DNA of 64,000 bases. Origin: Linnemannia schmuckeri (taxonomy: Eukaryota; Mortierellomycota; Mortierellomycetes; Mortierellales; Mortierellaceae). The notes below the pieces were generated by a model. The model was given only the letters and a program-made list of their open reading frames with translations, had not been told where the DNA came from and searched no databases. Positions 1 to 12,637 of the stretch are shown here, piece after piece. The translations under genes were made by a program, and so were the position numbers. Each line of letters starts with the position of its first letter. The stretch's first letter is position 1. The stretch covers positions 1,178,001 through 1,242,000 of the forward strand of contig JANATG010000009.1 of NCBI GenBank assembly GCA_029449235.1, read 5' to 3'.

Positions 1-562
1 CCGGAAAGTTATCCTCACTCTTGTCGGTCACCTGTATGAGAGAGTATCCGACGGCGAGGCAGGTCATCAAAGCACCGACAGGGATTGGTGCATAAACCAT
101 ATTGACTAACTTTTGAAGGCGATACGCCTCTGAACCGGGTGCGATCCGCATTTCCTTATCCTTCTCCTTTTTGTCCAATGACGTCGTTTCGTCTTCCTTC
201 TCTGCAGAATCGTCACTGACACGGATGGCTGCACAGCGGACACCTTCTCTGGAGAGGAATAGGATAGTGTTGAGAAGAAGTTCAAGCTGAACTGAAGCAA
301 TACCCAAAGTCTCGGCAGAGGTGAAACGGAGCAAGACTTGGTTTAGGGTAAAGGTCAGCATGCGAGAGACAAACTGGAGGAGGACCAGGTAAGAAGCGCC
401 CTGGACGGAGGAGGAGAGGATAGATGAGGCCTGGTCGGTGGACTTGAGGTCAACATTGTTGGCTGGGTCGGTTGATGATGCGGGGGCGGATGTGGGTGAT
501 GTTGGAAGGTGGTCGGAAGTAGGGACGGACCGCTGCCGGAGCGTGGGTCCTGAGGTGTCCAT
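1..562 (-). CDS. RFT1: RFT1 family, ER lipid-linked oligosaccharide translocation protein, 3'-partial
   Basis: Begins at ATG 560-562 and stays open for 187 codons to the window edge, without introns, so only the N-terminus is present. After a Thr/Ser/Pro-rich leader of about 45 residues comes a hydrophobic block containing VLLQFVSRMLTF, then LGIASVQLELLLNT and FLSREGVRCAAIR. This order is the hallmark N-terminal region of Rft1 (multi-pass ER membrane protein of the MATE/MOP flippase superfamily). An acidic/lysine-rich cytosolic loop and a further membrane segment (VNMVYAPIPVGALMTCLAVG) follow. Rft1 is needed for Man5GlcNAc2-PP-dolichol to become available in the ER lumen for N-glycosylation; whether it is the flippase itself is disputed in the literature. 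The gene is divergent from the ATG22-like pair. Confidence 0.9.
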   Translation of the reverse strand, partial: MDTSGPTLRQRSVPTSDHLPTSPTSAPASSTDPANNVDLKSTDQASSILSSSVQGASYLVLLQFVSRMLTFTLNQVLLRFTSAETLGIASVQLELLLNTILFLSREGVRCAAIRVSDDSAEKEDETTSLDKKEKDKEMRIAPGSEAYRLQKLVNMVYAPIPVGALMTCLAVGYSLIQVTDKSEDNFP

Positions 563-1698
563 GGTCGGTTTTTGTGAGAGGTAATGAAGAGGGTGGAGAG
601 GATGGAAGTGTGAAAAGGATGTGAGCATGCAAGATAAAAGTGAACAGGAGAGCTATAGCCAAAGGTTACTGTGACTGCATCATGACATCACAGACGCGTT
701 TGGATTGAATGTCATTTTCATCACTTTTGATTAGTTAGAGAAACGCAACGCGTCTCGCGTTATAAATTGATAGTTGATATTGCTGATCAGGACACCCACC
801 CTAGAGACCCAAAGACGCGATGTTCACTTGTAGCGCAGAGTCACTCCTATAGAATGATCTTATGAAACAGCTTATTACTCGCCTACCATGCTACCACTTT
901 CTTCCAAAAAAAACAGCAATAACCCTTGGTAGACCGTACAGAAGGAAAGTTGTTACTACGTACAGTTGGGGTAGGCTGGACTTTAGCGTTTTCCGATAGT
1001 GCGCCTACAACACCAACTAACGAACTGACTTTCTTCCCCTTCTCTGGTAGTGAAAGAAAACGAGCAGCTGAAGCAGAAATACAGGATAGGATCATTTTGA
1101 AAGGAAGGGATAGAACCTGTCCAACTCATGACCCAAGCTTCCCCTTTTAGCAATCGATAGAATCTAACTGCAAAGAAGTGACAAGATGAAAACAACAACA
1201 GACAACCTGAACAGAGTGTCCCTCTCTCCCTTCCCCCTTTGCGAGTCTCTCACATACATTTTGCGACAAAAAAAAGGGAAACAGAATAGTCCATGGGACC
1301 CGATATCTGCGATAACAACAACCCAGACAAACAAAACGTAGCTGGCAAATGCTTTTCTTCGACATGTATTACTACTTTCCTTTGTTGCACCGCTTTTTCT
1401 TATTATTTCTCCCTTTCGCTTGTTCTTGTTCTTAGTCCATTCGATTTCTTTGTCCATCCTCAATCTTCCTGACCATTATCAATTTGACCTCTCTTTCCCC
1501 CTATCCTGCTCACTTTTTACATACCTCACTCACTTTAGCCCGTCTCTATTCGGTTTATAATCCGCATCAAATATAGCTCTCGATTGCCTTGCTTTCATTC
1601 CATCACTCTCATTTTTTTACTCTCACGCTCTCGTTCTTCTTATCTTCCCAGTACTCTGTCTTGATACACTATAATATATACAAGCAAGAGTTTGCGCG
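563..1698. other. Divergent intergenic region, RFT1 / ATG22-like A
   Basis: About 1.1 kb with no gene I can support. The half next to ATG22-A is pyrimidine-rich (about 1380-1650), as in other promoters of this window. An AT-rich run ACTATAATATATAC lies at about 1668-1681, close to the start codon. It resembles a TATA element but is only about 20 nt from the ATG, so its role is unclear. Confidence 0.5.
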
Positions 1699-3918
1699 AT
1701 GGGCTACAATGCAAAGGTAGTGCCAAACAACTTTTCAGTGTCAGCGATGGAGCTTGCACGGTTGGAGGAGAAACAGCAACTCGAGAAAGTCCACCCTCTC
1801 AAGAAATCCGAACTTTGGGCATGGGTAAGTAGCAGTCTATTTGCTGTTGATGTTGTTGAATTGCAACGATATCTGAATTTTGTGTTGAGATGGGCTGAGT
1901 TAAATTGAAGACATGATGGCTGTCTGATATATATTCTTCACAATTAACTCTCGGACTTCCGCCCATCATAGTACATTCAAAGCGCAACGTAAGTGCCGTA
2001 TCCTTCTCTCTTTTGCATATTCTATTACTCTGAAGAGGAATAAGTACTTACTCGATGTCTCATCATTAATCCCTTCTCTCTCACTCCCAACCTTGGCTAC
2101 GGAAACAAAAAACACGCAGATATGTATCATACGGATGGGTAGGGGCATGGCTGCTGGTCCCGCTGCTGATCCAAGACATGGCATCTAAATACGGAGTTGA
2201 GGCCTCGAACCATGCGATTCCATGCAACACGACAGCCCCTGTGATTCGCTGCGTTACTCCCTTTGTCGGAACCTACATTGATCCTGGAGCCATCTCCCTC
2301 TATGTCTCCTCGCTCTCCTCCATCCTCTCCTTCTTTACATCCCTCTCCATCTCTGCTGTCGCTGACCATGGGTGTAAGTTTATTAGGGAAGAGTTGGAGA
2401 AAAGGAATTGCACATGTTACATTTTTTATTCCTCCTCATCAGGGACACAAACCACACATCGTGATATCCTTGCGTCTCACTAACATTTCTCATTTGTTCT
2501 GAATTCTGGTTCCAACAGCTTACAAGAAGAGCCTGTTGATCGTATTTTCGGTACTTGGGTGCCTTTTCACCATGGGTTTCTTCATCATACAAACACCCAG
2601 ACTGTTCTGGGTCGGCGCAGTCCTCTCCCCACTCACCTGGACCTGTTACAACGTTTGTAGTGTTTTCTCACATTCATTCCTACCCATCTATGGTCACGCG
2701 CACTCGGATGTCCTAGCGGCACAGGCTAATGGAGAGCCCTTGGGTGTGGTCCGCAAAGTTGAGGAACAGGTCGTCAATGATATGTCGGCGTACTCGGGAG
2801 CCATTGCTAACATTGGTTCAATCATCGTCCATGGTGTCTGTATTGGAGTGTCGTTGGGAATGCATGAGACCTCACTCAGTCTCCAGATTGCGATTGCGTA
2901 CACAGGTGTCTGGTGGTTGATGTGGATTCTGATTGTTGCGCCCTGGTTGGATGCTAGACCGGGACCACCTATACCCAAGGGGCAGAATTGGGTCGTATAC
3001 AGTTGGAAGAAGAGTAAGTAAATAGTAATACTGATATAGCACAGTATCCAAACGTTGGAATGGACGAGATCGAGGAAGCTAACCGATCACCCATTTACAA
3101 CGTTTTTTTTTAGCTTACAAAACTCTCTTATCGTTCAAGCAGTTGCCCGAGATTTTCAAATTCATGGTCGCATGGTTTATCCTCTCAGACGGGATCAATA
3201 CAATGCCCGCAATCATGTTCGTTATCCTCTACCGCGAGCTATCGTTTACACACGTCGAGTCCCTGATAATGTCGGTCCTTCTCAACGTGATGGCATGTCT
3301 GGGCGCGTACGGGTTCATGTACCTCCGCAAGATTTGGTCCCTGACAACCAAGTTTATGGTCATTATGTGTCTTGGTCTTTATGGGATTCAGATGGCTTAT
3401 TTGGTTGTGGTGCCGTATTTCACGGACAAAGCTGGTCTGAGGACTATTCAAGAGGGGTGGTTTAGTGTACTCTACTTTGGAATCATTGTCAGCACCTTTT
3501 TTGGATCCTGCCGAGTGATGCTGTCAGAATTATGTCCACCTGGAGATGAGAATGAGTGGTTCTCACTTTACCTGCTTGCCGACAAGGGATCATCATGGTA
3601 TGTTCGTGTTTATTTTAATATTGGATCGGATCGTTACTCGTAACCTTTACTGAGGCTACCTAAAAACTCTTACTTACATTGACAACTCTTTTTTTTTTAC
3701 AATTTTGTAGGATGGGTCCATTTATTACAGGAGCCATCTTTTCGTTGACAGGAGACTACCGTAGAGCATGTTGGTTTCCCTTGGTCATGATCATCGTTGG
3801 GGTACTGATGCTCTCCCGGGTGGACATGAACAAGGGCAAAGACCAGGCGCGTAACTTTGCTAAGGCGAAGGAACAACATCAATCTGCCACTGCCTCCGCC
3901 ACATTACATACAACATAG
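1699..3918 (+). CDS. ATG22: Atg22-like vacuolar transporter, tandem copy A
   Basis: Six exons: 1699-1824, 1972-1988, 2120-2373, 2519-3013, 3114-3597, 3711-3918; 1584 nt, 527 aa. A polytopic membrane protein (about 11-12 hydrophobic segments) of the Atg22 branch of the major facilitator superfamily. In yeast Atg22 exports amino acids from the vacuole after autophagic breakdown. Supporting motifs are KSELWAW near the N-terminus, WLLVPLLIQDMASKYGVEAS, ARPGPP before the central loop, LPEIFKFMVAWFILSDGINT, and FGSCRVMLSELCPPGDENEW followed by DKGSSWMGPF, which matches the family's conserved late signature (ELxPPG, DKGSSW). The second exon is only 17 nt (YIQSAT region). Next to it lies a paralogue with the same intron positions. 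Specificity for particular amino acids cannot be read from sequence. Confidence 0.9.
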
Positions 3919-4790
3919 AATCATAATATAAATTCCTTTCCCAAGCAGAGAGGATCTAGATATTCGATCGATCACTGTTGTGTAACGGTGTTGTTTTCGA
4001 GCTCATTGTACAGACCCATGTCCTTTTTCATCTCACAACGATACTTTTTTCTCTGACTGTCTCCTCCACAGTTATTGCTCCAGAGATAAAAAAACAAGAA
4101 CAGCGGACGCTGTAGTCATAGAGTTGTCATTCCTTTGCCTTTTCGCCCCATCTGTCGTACCTCTATGACCGACCATCAGTCCCTTTTTTCTTCGTAAGGA
4201 GATCAAAAAACGGCTATTGCTGCTTTTTCTTTTCTATTTTTTTTTCTTCTGTCGCCGTTCATGAATAGTCCATAAGCAGAATATCTTGATCCTGCAAAAT
4301 CAGCAGCTAACAACTACAGCGCTAAAGAAGAGAAAAAAAGAAGGGAAAAATGGGAGCCGCGCGTCCCAATGACAAGATGAATGATAATAAACGGCTGTTT
4401 GCTATCAGTCTTTACAAAAACATCCATCCCTCGTATGTCGACAAAACTGTCTCCTTTTTTTACCTTTTTTTTTTTTTTTTTTTTTTTTTGTTAGCAACTG
4501 CCACCGCGCCTCTTTTCCTCTTCCGTCTCCCTTTCATCGTACACCCTCGACCCCGCTGTCTCTGTCTCCTGTCGATTGCTTTTGAGCATCCTCGACCTTC
4601 TTCTTTTATGTTTTTTTTTTTGTTTTTTTTTTTTTTTTTTTTTTTTTTTTGGCGTTTACCCTCCTTCTTGTTTTCTCCGTTTCCTTCTTTCCTTTTTTTT
4701 TCCTTCTTATCTTCTCAGACTAGAGTTCGTCCATCTTTTTCTTCTCACAAACAATTTAACATAAAAATTCAGGGACATAGCTAAAAAAAA
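3919..4790. other. Spacer between the tandem ATG22-like genes, with long poly-T tracts
   Basis: About 870 nt without a supportable gene. It holds T-runs at 4465-4489 (25 nt) and 4623-4650 (28 nt, preceded by a second run 4611-4621), with pyrimidine-rich DNA up to the start codon of copy B. Open frames here are artefacts of these tracts (Phe/Leu/Ser repeats). Confidence 0.6.
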
Positions 4791-7079
4791 ATGTCCACCG
4801 ACCAATTTACCCTCGCGAACACCTCCGACGCAGACGTTGTCAGTCATGAAGAGAAGCAAACTCCCCAACAGTCCGTGCAGCCTCTCAAAAGGACAGAAGT
4901 CTGGGCTTGGGTAAAAATGTTTTGTTGCCTGCGAACTTTGTTTCATTCGGCGAAAGTGGCAATGGTATCATTTCTTTAATCAAGTTCCTTCCTCTTACCT
5001 TTTCAATCAACAATAGTACATTCAAGGTTCAACGTAAGTTAAATTGTCATGTCAACGAAATAACAAACAGGCAAAAGTACACGGATGTTAACTACACAGT
5101 ATGCTCCACATCCCTTCAAAATAGGTACTGTGGGTATGGATGGATTTCAGCGTTCATGCTGGTCCCAGTCCTAATCCAAGACATGGCCTCAAAGTACGGT
5201 GTAGAAGCATCTGACCACTCTATTCCATGCGACACCACAGTCGCGGGCTTCAAGTGCGTGACCAATATCTTTGGACACTTTGTCGACCCAGGTGCCTTCT
5301 CCCTCTACATCTCATCCCTGGGCTCTATCCTTTCCTTCTTTGTCTCCCTCTCTATCTCTGCAGTGGCAGATCATGGATGTAAGTTTGATTTTCAGAAATA
5401 CTCTGTTATGCAAAACTTTTACTCCTTGGACTTTTTGTTCCCTCCTCGCTCCTTACTTTCTCTCCTTGTGTCCTCTTGCCCTTGCTTTCTTCATAACCAC
5501 CCCCTCTCTCCCCTCTTATTCTTTTGGATTTGCGACCATAACAACGAACACGAAAAGAAGTTAAGATAGACGGACACATGCACATATCCCTTGCGTCAAC
5601 GCTGTATACCAAAACATGCGCGTATGCATTGACACTAACGCGCACTCTCCTACTATTTCTCTCTCTCTTATCTTTTTCACTGCATAGCATACAGAAAGTC
5701 ACTACTAATTACATTCTCGGCCGTCGGATGCCTCGCCTGTCTCCTCTTCTTCACCGTTCAGTCCCCAAAACACTACTGGATTGCAGCAGTACTATCACCC
5801 ATTGGATGGATCTGCTACAACATTTGTAGTGTCTTTGCACACTCCTTCCTACCCGTCTACGGACGAGTTCACCCCGATGTCCTTGCAGCAGTGGCTCGCG
5901 GAGAGAGCAAGAGCGTTGTTAGGAAACTGGAAGAGCAGGCCATCAATGATATCTCGGCCTTTGGATTCACATTTGCCAATATTGGGACTATTTTGCTCTA
6001 TGGAATCTGTATTGGATTGACGATTTGGATGCACGGTAACTATATGAGTTTGGAGATTGCGATTGCTTTTACGGGTGTGTGGTGGTTGATGTGGATCGTA
6101 ATTGTTGCGCCTTGGCTGGATGCTCGACCGGGACCTCCTATGCCCAAGGGACAGAACTGGATTGTCTACAGCTGGAAAAAGAGTACGTTCAAAAGCTTGT
6201 GACCTATTTCATGAAAGAATATTCATTCAAGCAAAGCGCGTCATTAACCCCTAGTTTGTGCGTCATTTTTTTCTTGCCCTACTCACAGCTTTCAAAACGG
6301 TAACAGCAGTTCGCAAACTGCCCGAAATCTTCAAATTCATTGTCGCCTGGTTCATCCTCTCCGACGGCATCAACACCATCACCGCAATTCTGTTTGTCAT
6401 CCTCTACCGAGACCTAGCCTTCTCCCATCTGACCTCACTCTATGTATCCGCCCTCCTTGCCTTCACTGCTGGTCTGGGTTCCCATGTATTCATGACGATC
6501 CGTAGGATGTGGAAACTGAGCACCATGACCATGAACATGATCTGCCTTGCGCTTTATATTGTCGAGCTGGTCTATTTGGTGGGAGCGCCTTACTTTACGA
6601 CGAGCTTTGGATTGAGGAATGTTTGGGAGGGGTGGTTTTTTATGGCGTACAATGGATTCATTATCAGTACCTTCTTTGGATCTTGCAGAGTGATGCTTTC
6701 AGAGTTGTGTCCTCCTGGTGATGAGAGTGAGTGGTTCTCTCTCTACCTTTTGGCCGACAAAGGATCATCCTGGTAAGTTTGACCTTCTCATTTTATCGCG
6801 AATTGGAAAAAGGTGCTTTGTCGCTATGTACTTATCTCTTCCCATATCAAATACTAACATTTTTTTCCTGTATTCTCTGGCAACTCGTGCAGGGTGGGCC
6901 CATTTATTTCGGGAGCGATCTTCACGGCGACAGGTGACTATCGAAGAGCATTTTGGTTCCCCTTGGCGCTGACGGTGGTAGGAACGGGGCTTCTAGGAAT
7001 GATCAACATGGATCGTGGGAAGGACCAAGCACAGCAATTTGCAAGCGAGAGAGATGCTGTCTCTCCGCATGAGCATTAG
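4791..7079 (+). CDS. ATG22: Atg22-like vacuolar transporter, tandem copy B
   Basis: Six exons: 4791-4910, 5017-5033, 5125-5378, 5688-6182, 6289-6772, 6893-7079; 1557 nt, 518 aa. Exons 2-5 have exactly the same lengths as in copy A (17, 254, 495, 484 nt) and the same phases, so the pair arose by tandem duplication. Intron sequences and lengths differ. It shares with copy A QDMASKYGVEAS, VDPGAFSLYISS, ARPGPPMPKGQNW, LPEIFKFIVAWFILSDGINT and SCRVMLSELCPPGDESEW, and differs mainly at the two ends and in the loop after the first half (ARGESKSVVRKLEEQ against NGEPLGVVRKVEEQ). The expected role is amino-acid efflux from the vacuole. Retention of both copies with intact frames suggests both are expressed, possibly with different specificity or timing (inference). 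Confidence 0.9.
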
Positions 7080-7394
7080 TCATTGTATACTCTCCTTCCC
7101 CTTCTTTGCCGTTGCCTCACACAATAATAGACAAAGAACAGCTCTGAACTGTCACCTTCTTTAAACTTTTGTCGCGAAATGAAACAAATGAACTCTCGGC
7201 TAAATTTCTAAATTTTAGACAGCCTTCAAAAAACGCGACCATCAACTACACGTGATCACTCACGACTGCTTTTTTCCTTAGCCTTTGTCAGTAAACACAA
7301 AAAAAGCGAAGCATCAAGCTCTACATTGCATTTTTTTCTTCTTCTTTGTTCATTCATCAACCCTTTCCTCGCCCTCTTTATATTTTCATACATC
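7080..7394. other. Intergenic, ATG22-like B to RPB8
   Basis: 315 nt holding the 3' flank of ATG22-B and the pyrimidine-rich promoter of RPB8. No gene is seen. Confidence 0.5.
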
Positions 7395-8582
7395 ATGTCC
7401 AGCAAAGACAACGTTCTCTTCTCCGATATCTTTGACATCAAGGACGTCGATGGCGCAGGAAAGAAGTTCGACAAGGGTAAATAGCCAAAGCTTCTTGGGT
7501 TGGAACAAACATCGTTTCGACGACGACGTCAATAACTACTACGCAAACCAAGTACAAGGGCAAGCTGCCAGGGGAAGGAGAAGGACAAAGCCACTCAACT
7601 CCATAAGGGCGTTTTCAGTCTTTTTGTCAGTTGAACGGAGGTTTGAACTTCTGGATCCACAACAAAGAAAGACACCATCAAATACAAATAACCAAAAAAA
7701 AAAAACAACAGGACGGAGCAACTACGCCACAACATCAAACATCATCCTTCACCTACGATTCCACACCTGCACCAAACACAGGCGCTAACACCACGCTTGA
7801 CCTCTTCCTCGCTCAATCTTTTTACAATCTACAACTTAGTCTCGCGTATCAACGCCCGCAGTGAGAACTACGAGATGGAATTGACCTTGGATATCAACAA
7901 CGAGCTGTACCCTCTCGAGATTGGTGAGAAGTTCTCTCTCGTCCTTGCCACCTCGCTTTCCCTCACCACCGCCGTCGGAAACGATACTTCGGGGACTCAG
8001 GAGTCCTGGCGCGAGAAGGTTGGAGGCGAGCGTACCCTTGCTGACGACTATGAGTATGTCATGTACGGGAAGGTTTACAAGTACGATGAGGGCCAGGGCA
8101 GCAAGGTGTAAGTATTTTTTGTTTCGCTTTTGTGTTCGTGTTGCTACTTTTGTTCTGAGAATGGAAAGGAGCGACAATCACAAAGCCTACAGCATGGACA
8201 GCCAGAGGACGAGGAGAAAAAGCAAGGGCATAGGAGACGTTAGCGAGTCAAATTGGGCGACCTCGGGAAAATGGTGCGGCCAGCACTCGTCAGCCATATT
8301 GCCTGATTCATCGATGCTCTGGAGTTTGTTCGCTACAGCACTCCAATAGAAGGAAGGCGCCAGAGGATACTGGTTACTCAGGACTTTTGTTAATGGAACA
8401 AGAGAAAACAGCAAAACCACGATCGAAGATCATGAATCTCACATTTCTCGTCCACTCTTTTACAACAAAATAGCTCGGTCTACATTTCATACGGAGGACT
8501 CTTGATGTGCTTGGAGGGAGACTTTAGACATTTGCAGAGCATTAGCTTGGGCGAGAACTTGTACTTGTTGATGCGCAAGTAA
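7395..8582 (+). CDS. RPB8: RPABC3/RPB8, shared subunit of RNA polymerases I, II and III
   Basis: Three exons: 7395-7476, 7840-8107, 8474-8582; 459 nt, 152 aa, close to the usual 146 aa. The protein opens with VLFSDIFDIKDVDGAGKKFD, then VSRINARSENYEMELTLDIN, and ends with YVMYGKVYKYDE, VYISYGGLLMCLEGD and LYLLMRK. These are the conserved strands of the Rpb8 OB-fold, including the YxSYGGLLM segment near the C-terminus. Rpb8 sits on the edge of the largest subunit in all three nuclear RNA polymerases. A loop of about 20 residues between the two halves (GNDTSGTQESWREKVGGERT) is the variable region of the family. The gene is convergent with the ThrE-type gene, with 278 nt between stop codons. Confidence 0.95.
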
Positions 8583-8860
8583 AGATCGGAGACGCCATGG
8601 AAACAACAATCATCGCCCTTTTTTTCTTTTTTCAGTATCAGCATATCAAAAAAAGCTTAATGCAGGAGTATTAAACATCACAAACAACAAAGGAAAACAC
8701 ACTCCAGGAGAAGGAACAGCTGTGTGCTAAGGTCACACATGTGAGGATGTATTATGTTAGAGAAAAAGCGTGAGAGGAAGGGTATATGGAGATGGTGCGT
8801 CGAAGACGGGGACCACCATAAAGGACCGAAAAAATGAAAACGAGGCGAACATGCGGGACC

Positions 8861-11800
8861 CTAAAAGTTCATGAAGGTGCTCTTGCGCCAGAAAGGATAC
8901 CAGACTAATGCAGAGCAAAACACGCCCAGCTACGAGATCGGGGAAGAAAAGGGGAAAATATTAATATCAGGTTGACATTTAGTGGCAAAACGCATTCGAG
9001 AAAGCATTAATCGATAAAAGACGTACTGTGATGGAAACGGCAATGTTGACCATACTGAGCGCAAACTGGAACCCCTGACTGGGATCACCCTGAGTAGGGT
9101 CAGTCCCAATGAAAGCTAAGACACCTCGAACACCGACACTTCCGGGGACCAAAAGAAGAACACCACTCAACAGAGGCACATAGCTAAGGTTGCCCGTGAT
9201 GCGTCCATAGGCCTGGCCGGCGATACCAACCGCAAACGCCGCGACGGCGGGGGTGACTTGAGGGCCTGCGGTCATGAAATACGAGACGGTGTATCCAACG
9301 GCGGTGACAAGGGTCATACCCAGCCATTGACAAGGATGAGCGTTGAAGACAATGTTGATGGATGTTGATACTGCGGGAAAGATGAGGAAGAACCACCAAT
9401 GGTTAACGCCGTGTTTGCAGACGTCTGGTGAAGGCTCCGTATGATCACGCGACACCTAATGAAGGAATCATTGAACCATAGATATAAGGTTATGAGTATG
9501 CGGGGTACTCATACATTAGCTATATAACTTTTCAGTCATGAGATAAAAGCAAAACAAGACTTACGAATATCCAAAGCTCGGCACCGAGGGAGAGTCCGAA
9601 TCCGAGGAAAAAGGCATACATGAGTGCATAGAACATCCTGACAGATCCCGAGACAATATTCCTCGACGCCAGTTCCATGATCGCCTGAGTCAGCAGCAAT
9701 CCCGGCAAGAGGACAACCACACCAGCAAGCGAGACCGCCGCAAAGCAAACACGATCGCCAAAGGACCGAGCAATAAACCCGACAATAATACTGGATGTGA
9801 CCTCAAAGACGTTTCCATAGACTGGGAACTTTGCAGCAACAAGACCCAGAAGACCGACGAGGAGACCACATAGACCCGCTAGAGCAGTGTCCAGCCAACT
9901 ACCGTTAAACGCCAAGGGAGCCACAAACGCGGCCGTGGTCATCCAGGACATCACGGTCACCCAGACAGGGTAGTATCCTGGCTCGACCGTAACTCGCTCC
10001 AGAGCTCTGTTGGCCTCTTCGATCCCCTTGCCATGTAGGACGCCCCAGGCAATCTTGTAGACCTTAGAAAGCTTGTACATATCCATTCCTTGGGTGCATC
10101 GCAAGTGGCGAGTATCACTAGTGTGGGTCTCGGGATCGCTGAAGGAGATGGTCATTAGACCGGGTAAGAGTGCAAACGAGGCGTCGACATCCATCTTTCT
10201 CGCCAACAGCGCACAAGTCTCTTCGATCCTGTGTGAGGGTGCACCGTAGAGAATCAAAGCCTTGGCGATCATGATCAAAAAGGACTGACGCGTCAGAATC
10301 TCGGCAATGTCGCGTTGGATACCCAGGTTGGCGCTTAGAGTAGCCGCTGTCGCCGCGGCACTAATTGCCTCCATCTCCTCAATGTTTTCATGGTGGTGTT
10401 GCGGGGTTGGTTTAGCAAAGGGTGAAGCATTGTTGTTGATTGATGTTGATGGTTGGGTCGGCAGTCGAGTGATCGTCGCCATGGGTGCCAATGGATCCAA
10501 GTCAAAGACTCTTGAGCTCCTGGGTGAGACCTTGGGTGTGGTGGTCACCGAAGGAGAAGCCAAGTCCGCCAGCGAGTTATTTTTGGACGACGATCGGTAA
10601 TAAAAGCCCTTCTTTGTCTTCTTGACAGCTGCATGCTGAGCCGATCCTTGCTGTTGTGTTGAACGTCTTGATCCGGAAGAACTTCCTGTGGATGATGTTG
10701 ATGCTGCTGCCGCTGCAGCGGCCTCGTTCCTCTGAAGCTTGAGCAGTTGACTGAGAATGCCTCCCTTGGGTTTCCTGCGACGCATTCCTGACGTAGTGGT
10801 GGCGTTGTTGTCGTCTTCGGTCACAATAGTTGGACCAGCTTTAGTGCCAGCAGCTGCCGCTGCAGCGACGGCTGCAAGCTTGCTGTTACTCTGCTCCAAT
10901 CGTCGTCGTATCTCGTCCCCTCCGTCTCCGTTGGATCGGCTCTCGTTAGGGGCTTCATGTAGAGTTGTTGGGCTGGGCATGGTGGGCAAGAGCATGGGTT
11001 GAGGCGAGTATGAGAGACTCTCCATAAGCGCCACCTGGGCATCCATGTTGGAGTTCGAAGTCGAAGTCGAAGTGATGAAGGGGTTGGATAGATCCTGAAG
11101 TAGACTGCCCCTGTGATGGTTTAGGTTGTTGTTGTTGGTATGGCTGGTATTGGCGTCGTGTTGACTGCTGCTGGCGTTGTTGGACTCGAGATCGATCATG
11201 GTCATGTCCTGCGAGCGCTTCTTGCCCGAGATGGCCCTCTTGATCGAGTTGAGGTTCAATCCTGTGCTCCTGCCCGTAGCAACATCAGCGGCTGTCCCGT
11301 CAAGGGGCGACAACATGGATGGGTCATTAGTAGGGACGGGCGAGAGCTTGTCGAGGTGAATATGGGAAGGTCTTCTCTTGGAAGCAATGGGGTGAGTCTG
11401 AGAAAGTGAAGGGAGAGGGACGATGCCGGAAAAGGAACCCATGGGTCCATTATCCTCGATGGCTCGAGCATATCTCTCGACTCCGAGATTCAGTTTGCGA
11501 AACTCTGAGGTGGGTGATCCGAGAGGGGTTGCCATGGGTGTTTGGGCAGGGCTGAAGGGGTTCAAGGGATCACTGTGGTCCGTGAAGGGGTTGGAGGCAG
11601 GGAGGGAGAATCCTGAAGAGGCGTTGGTGTTGCCAATTGTTGTTTCGGCGGTGCGAGCAGCCAAGGGAGCGGTGGTGGTGATATGTGGAGTGTTGTTGGT
11701 GTTGTTGGTGTTCACGGTGAAGCTGAGGGTGCTGCTAGATGCACTGTTAGTGGTGGTGGAGCCTGAAGGAAGAGCATCGTTGTTGGTGAGTGTTGATGCG

Positions 11801-11907
11801 ATGGAGGACGTGGTGGCACTGTGCGCCAGTGGTAGGTGGGATGCAAGTGGTGGCGGTGGTGCACCTGAGAGAGGGTTGCTATTGTTGCTATTGTTGTGAT
11901 CCGCCAT
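8861..11907 (-). CDS. ThrE/Prm10-type membrane transporter with long disordered N-terminus
   Basis: Three exons (coding order): 11907-9565, 9455-9027, 8929-8861; 2841 nt, 946 aa. ATG 11905-11907 is used, because the open frame upstream begins only at a GTG. The first ~530 residues are Ser/Thr/Asn/Ala-rich and likely disordered. The ThrE domain then runs from IAEILTRQSFLIMIAKALILYG through APSHRIEE and an SFSDPETHTS loop, followed by about 10 membrane helices across exons 1-3. The second half (exon 2, HWWFFLIFPAVSTS..., SYVPLLSGVLLLVPGSVGVRG) is the ThrE_2 portion. The protein ends FWRKSTFMNF. Fungal relatives are Prm10 and related pheromone-regulated membrane proteins. Bacterial ThrE exports threonine and serine; the substrate here is unproven. 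Confidence 0.85.
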
Positions 11908-12589
11908 GGACACTGTGGCAGGAGTATAAGGGTATTGAGGGTGTTATGAAGTATGAGGAGAGGAGAAGAAGAAGGCGAGGATGAAGAAGACGAAGGAAGA
12001 GGAAATCAAAGAGAGGAAGGAGAAGAGAAGAGGAGAAGGCAAAGAGAAGAATGAATGAACGGACTGGCAACCTTGTTTGATGCATCACATTCACAAAAAA
12101 AAATAAAAACAGAAAAAATTCTTTTGTCACTCCTCTTTTGGCCGTTTTGTTTTCACAAAAAAAAATGAACCCGACCGTTGGACAGTCAGTCTGTCATCTC
12201 TGTCATCGGATCACTGACCATGAGAACGTTGTCCATTTGCTATCCTTACCCCACCCCTCGTGCAGCAGCTCGATGCACCACTTCCCTTTTTTATTATTCA
12301 CTACAGTTTTCTACGGTCCGACTCTTTCTCTTTCTTCTCTCCCTCATGCACGCCAGTCTCCACTTCATATATATACACCACTTTCTCTGTTCCTCTGCAC
12401 CACTAAAAACCCTCTCTGCTCCCTTCCTCCACCATCCTCCTATTCACTTTTTATGTGCTCCGCTTTCTCCGCTAAGGCGCATCCAGAAAGTAAGCCCCTT
12501 CTTCATCCACCATCATCACCACAGCCAACAATAACTTGCATGCTAGGAACAGAGCACTGAGGCTCATCCATCCATTCATTCTCCTCTCC

Positions 12590-12637
12590 TCCTTCCTCTT
12601 CCTCTTCCTCTTCCTCTTCCTCTTCCTCTTCCTCCCA
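12590..12637. repeat. (CCTCTT)n hexanucleotide microsatellite
   Basis: About seven head-to-tail copies of CCTCTT with nearly no interruption, in non-coding DNA. Likely slippage-prone. Confidence 0.85.

Noticed and set aside
4350..4784. 144-aa open frame on + before ATG22-B
   Set aside because: Made of poly-Phe and Leu from the T tracts, in the promoter of copy B.
11905..11913. Start of the ThrE-type gene at an upstream GTG
   Set aside because: A eukaryotic start at the ATG two codons downstream is the normal choice, and the GTG adds nothing.
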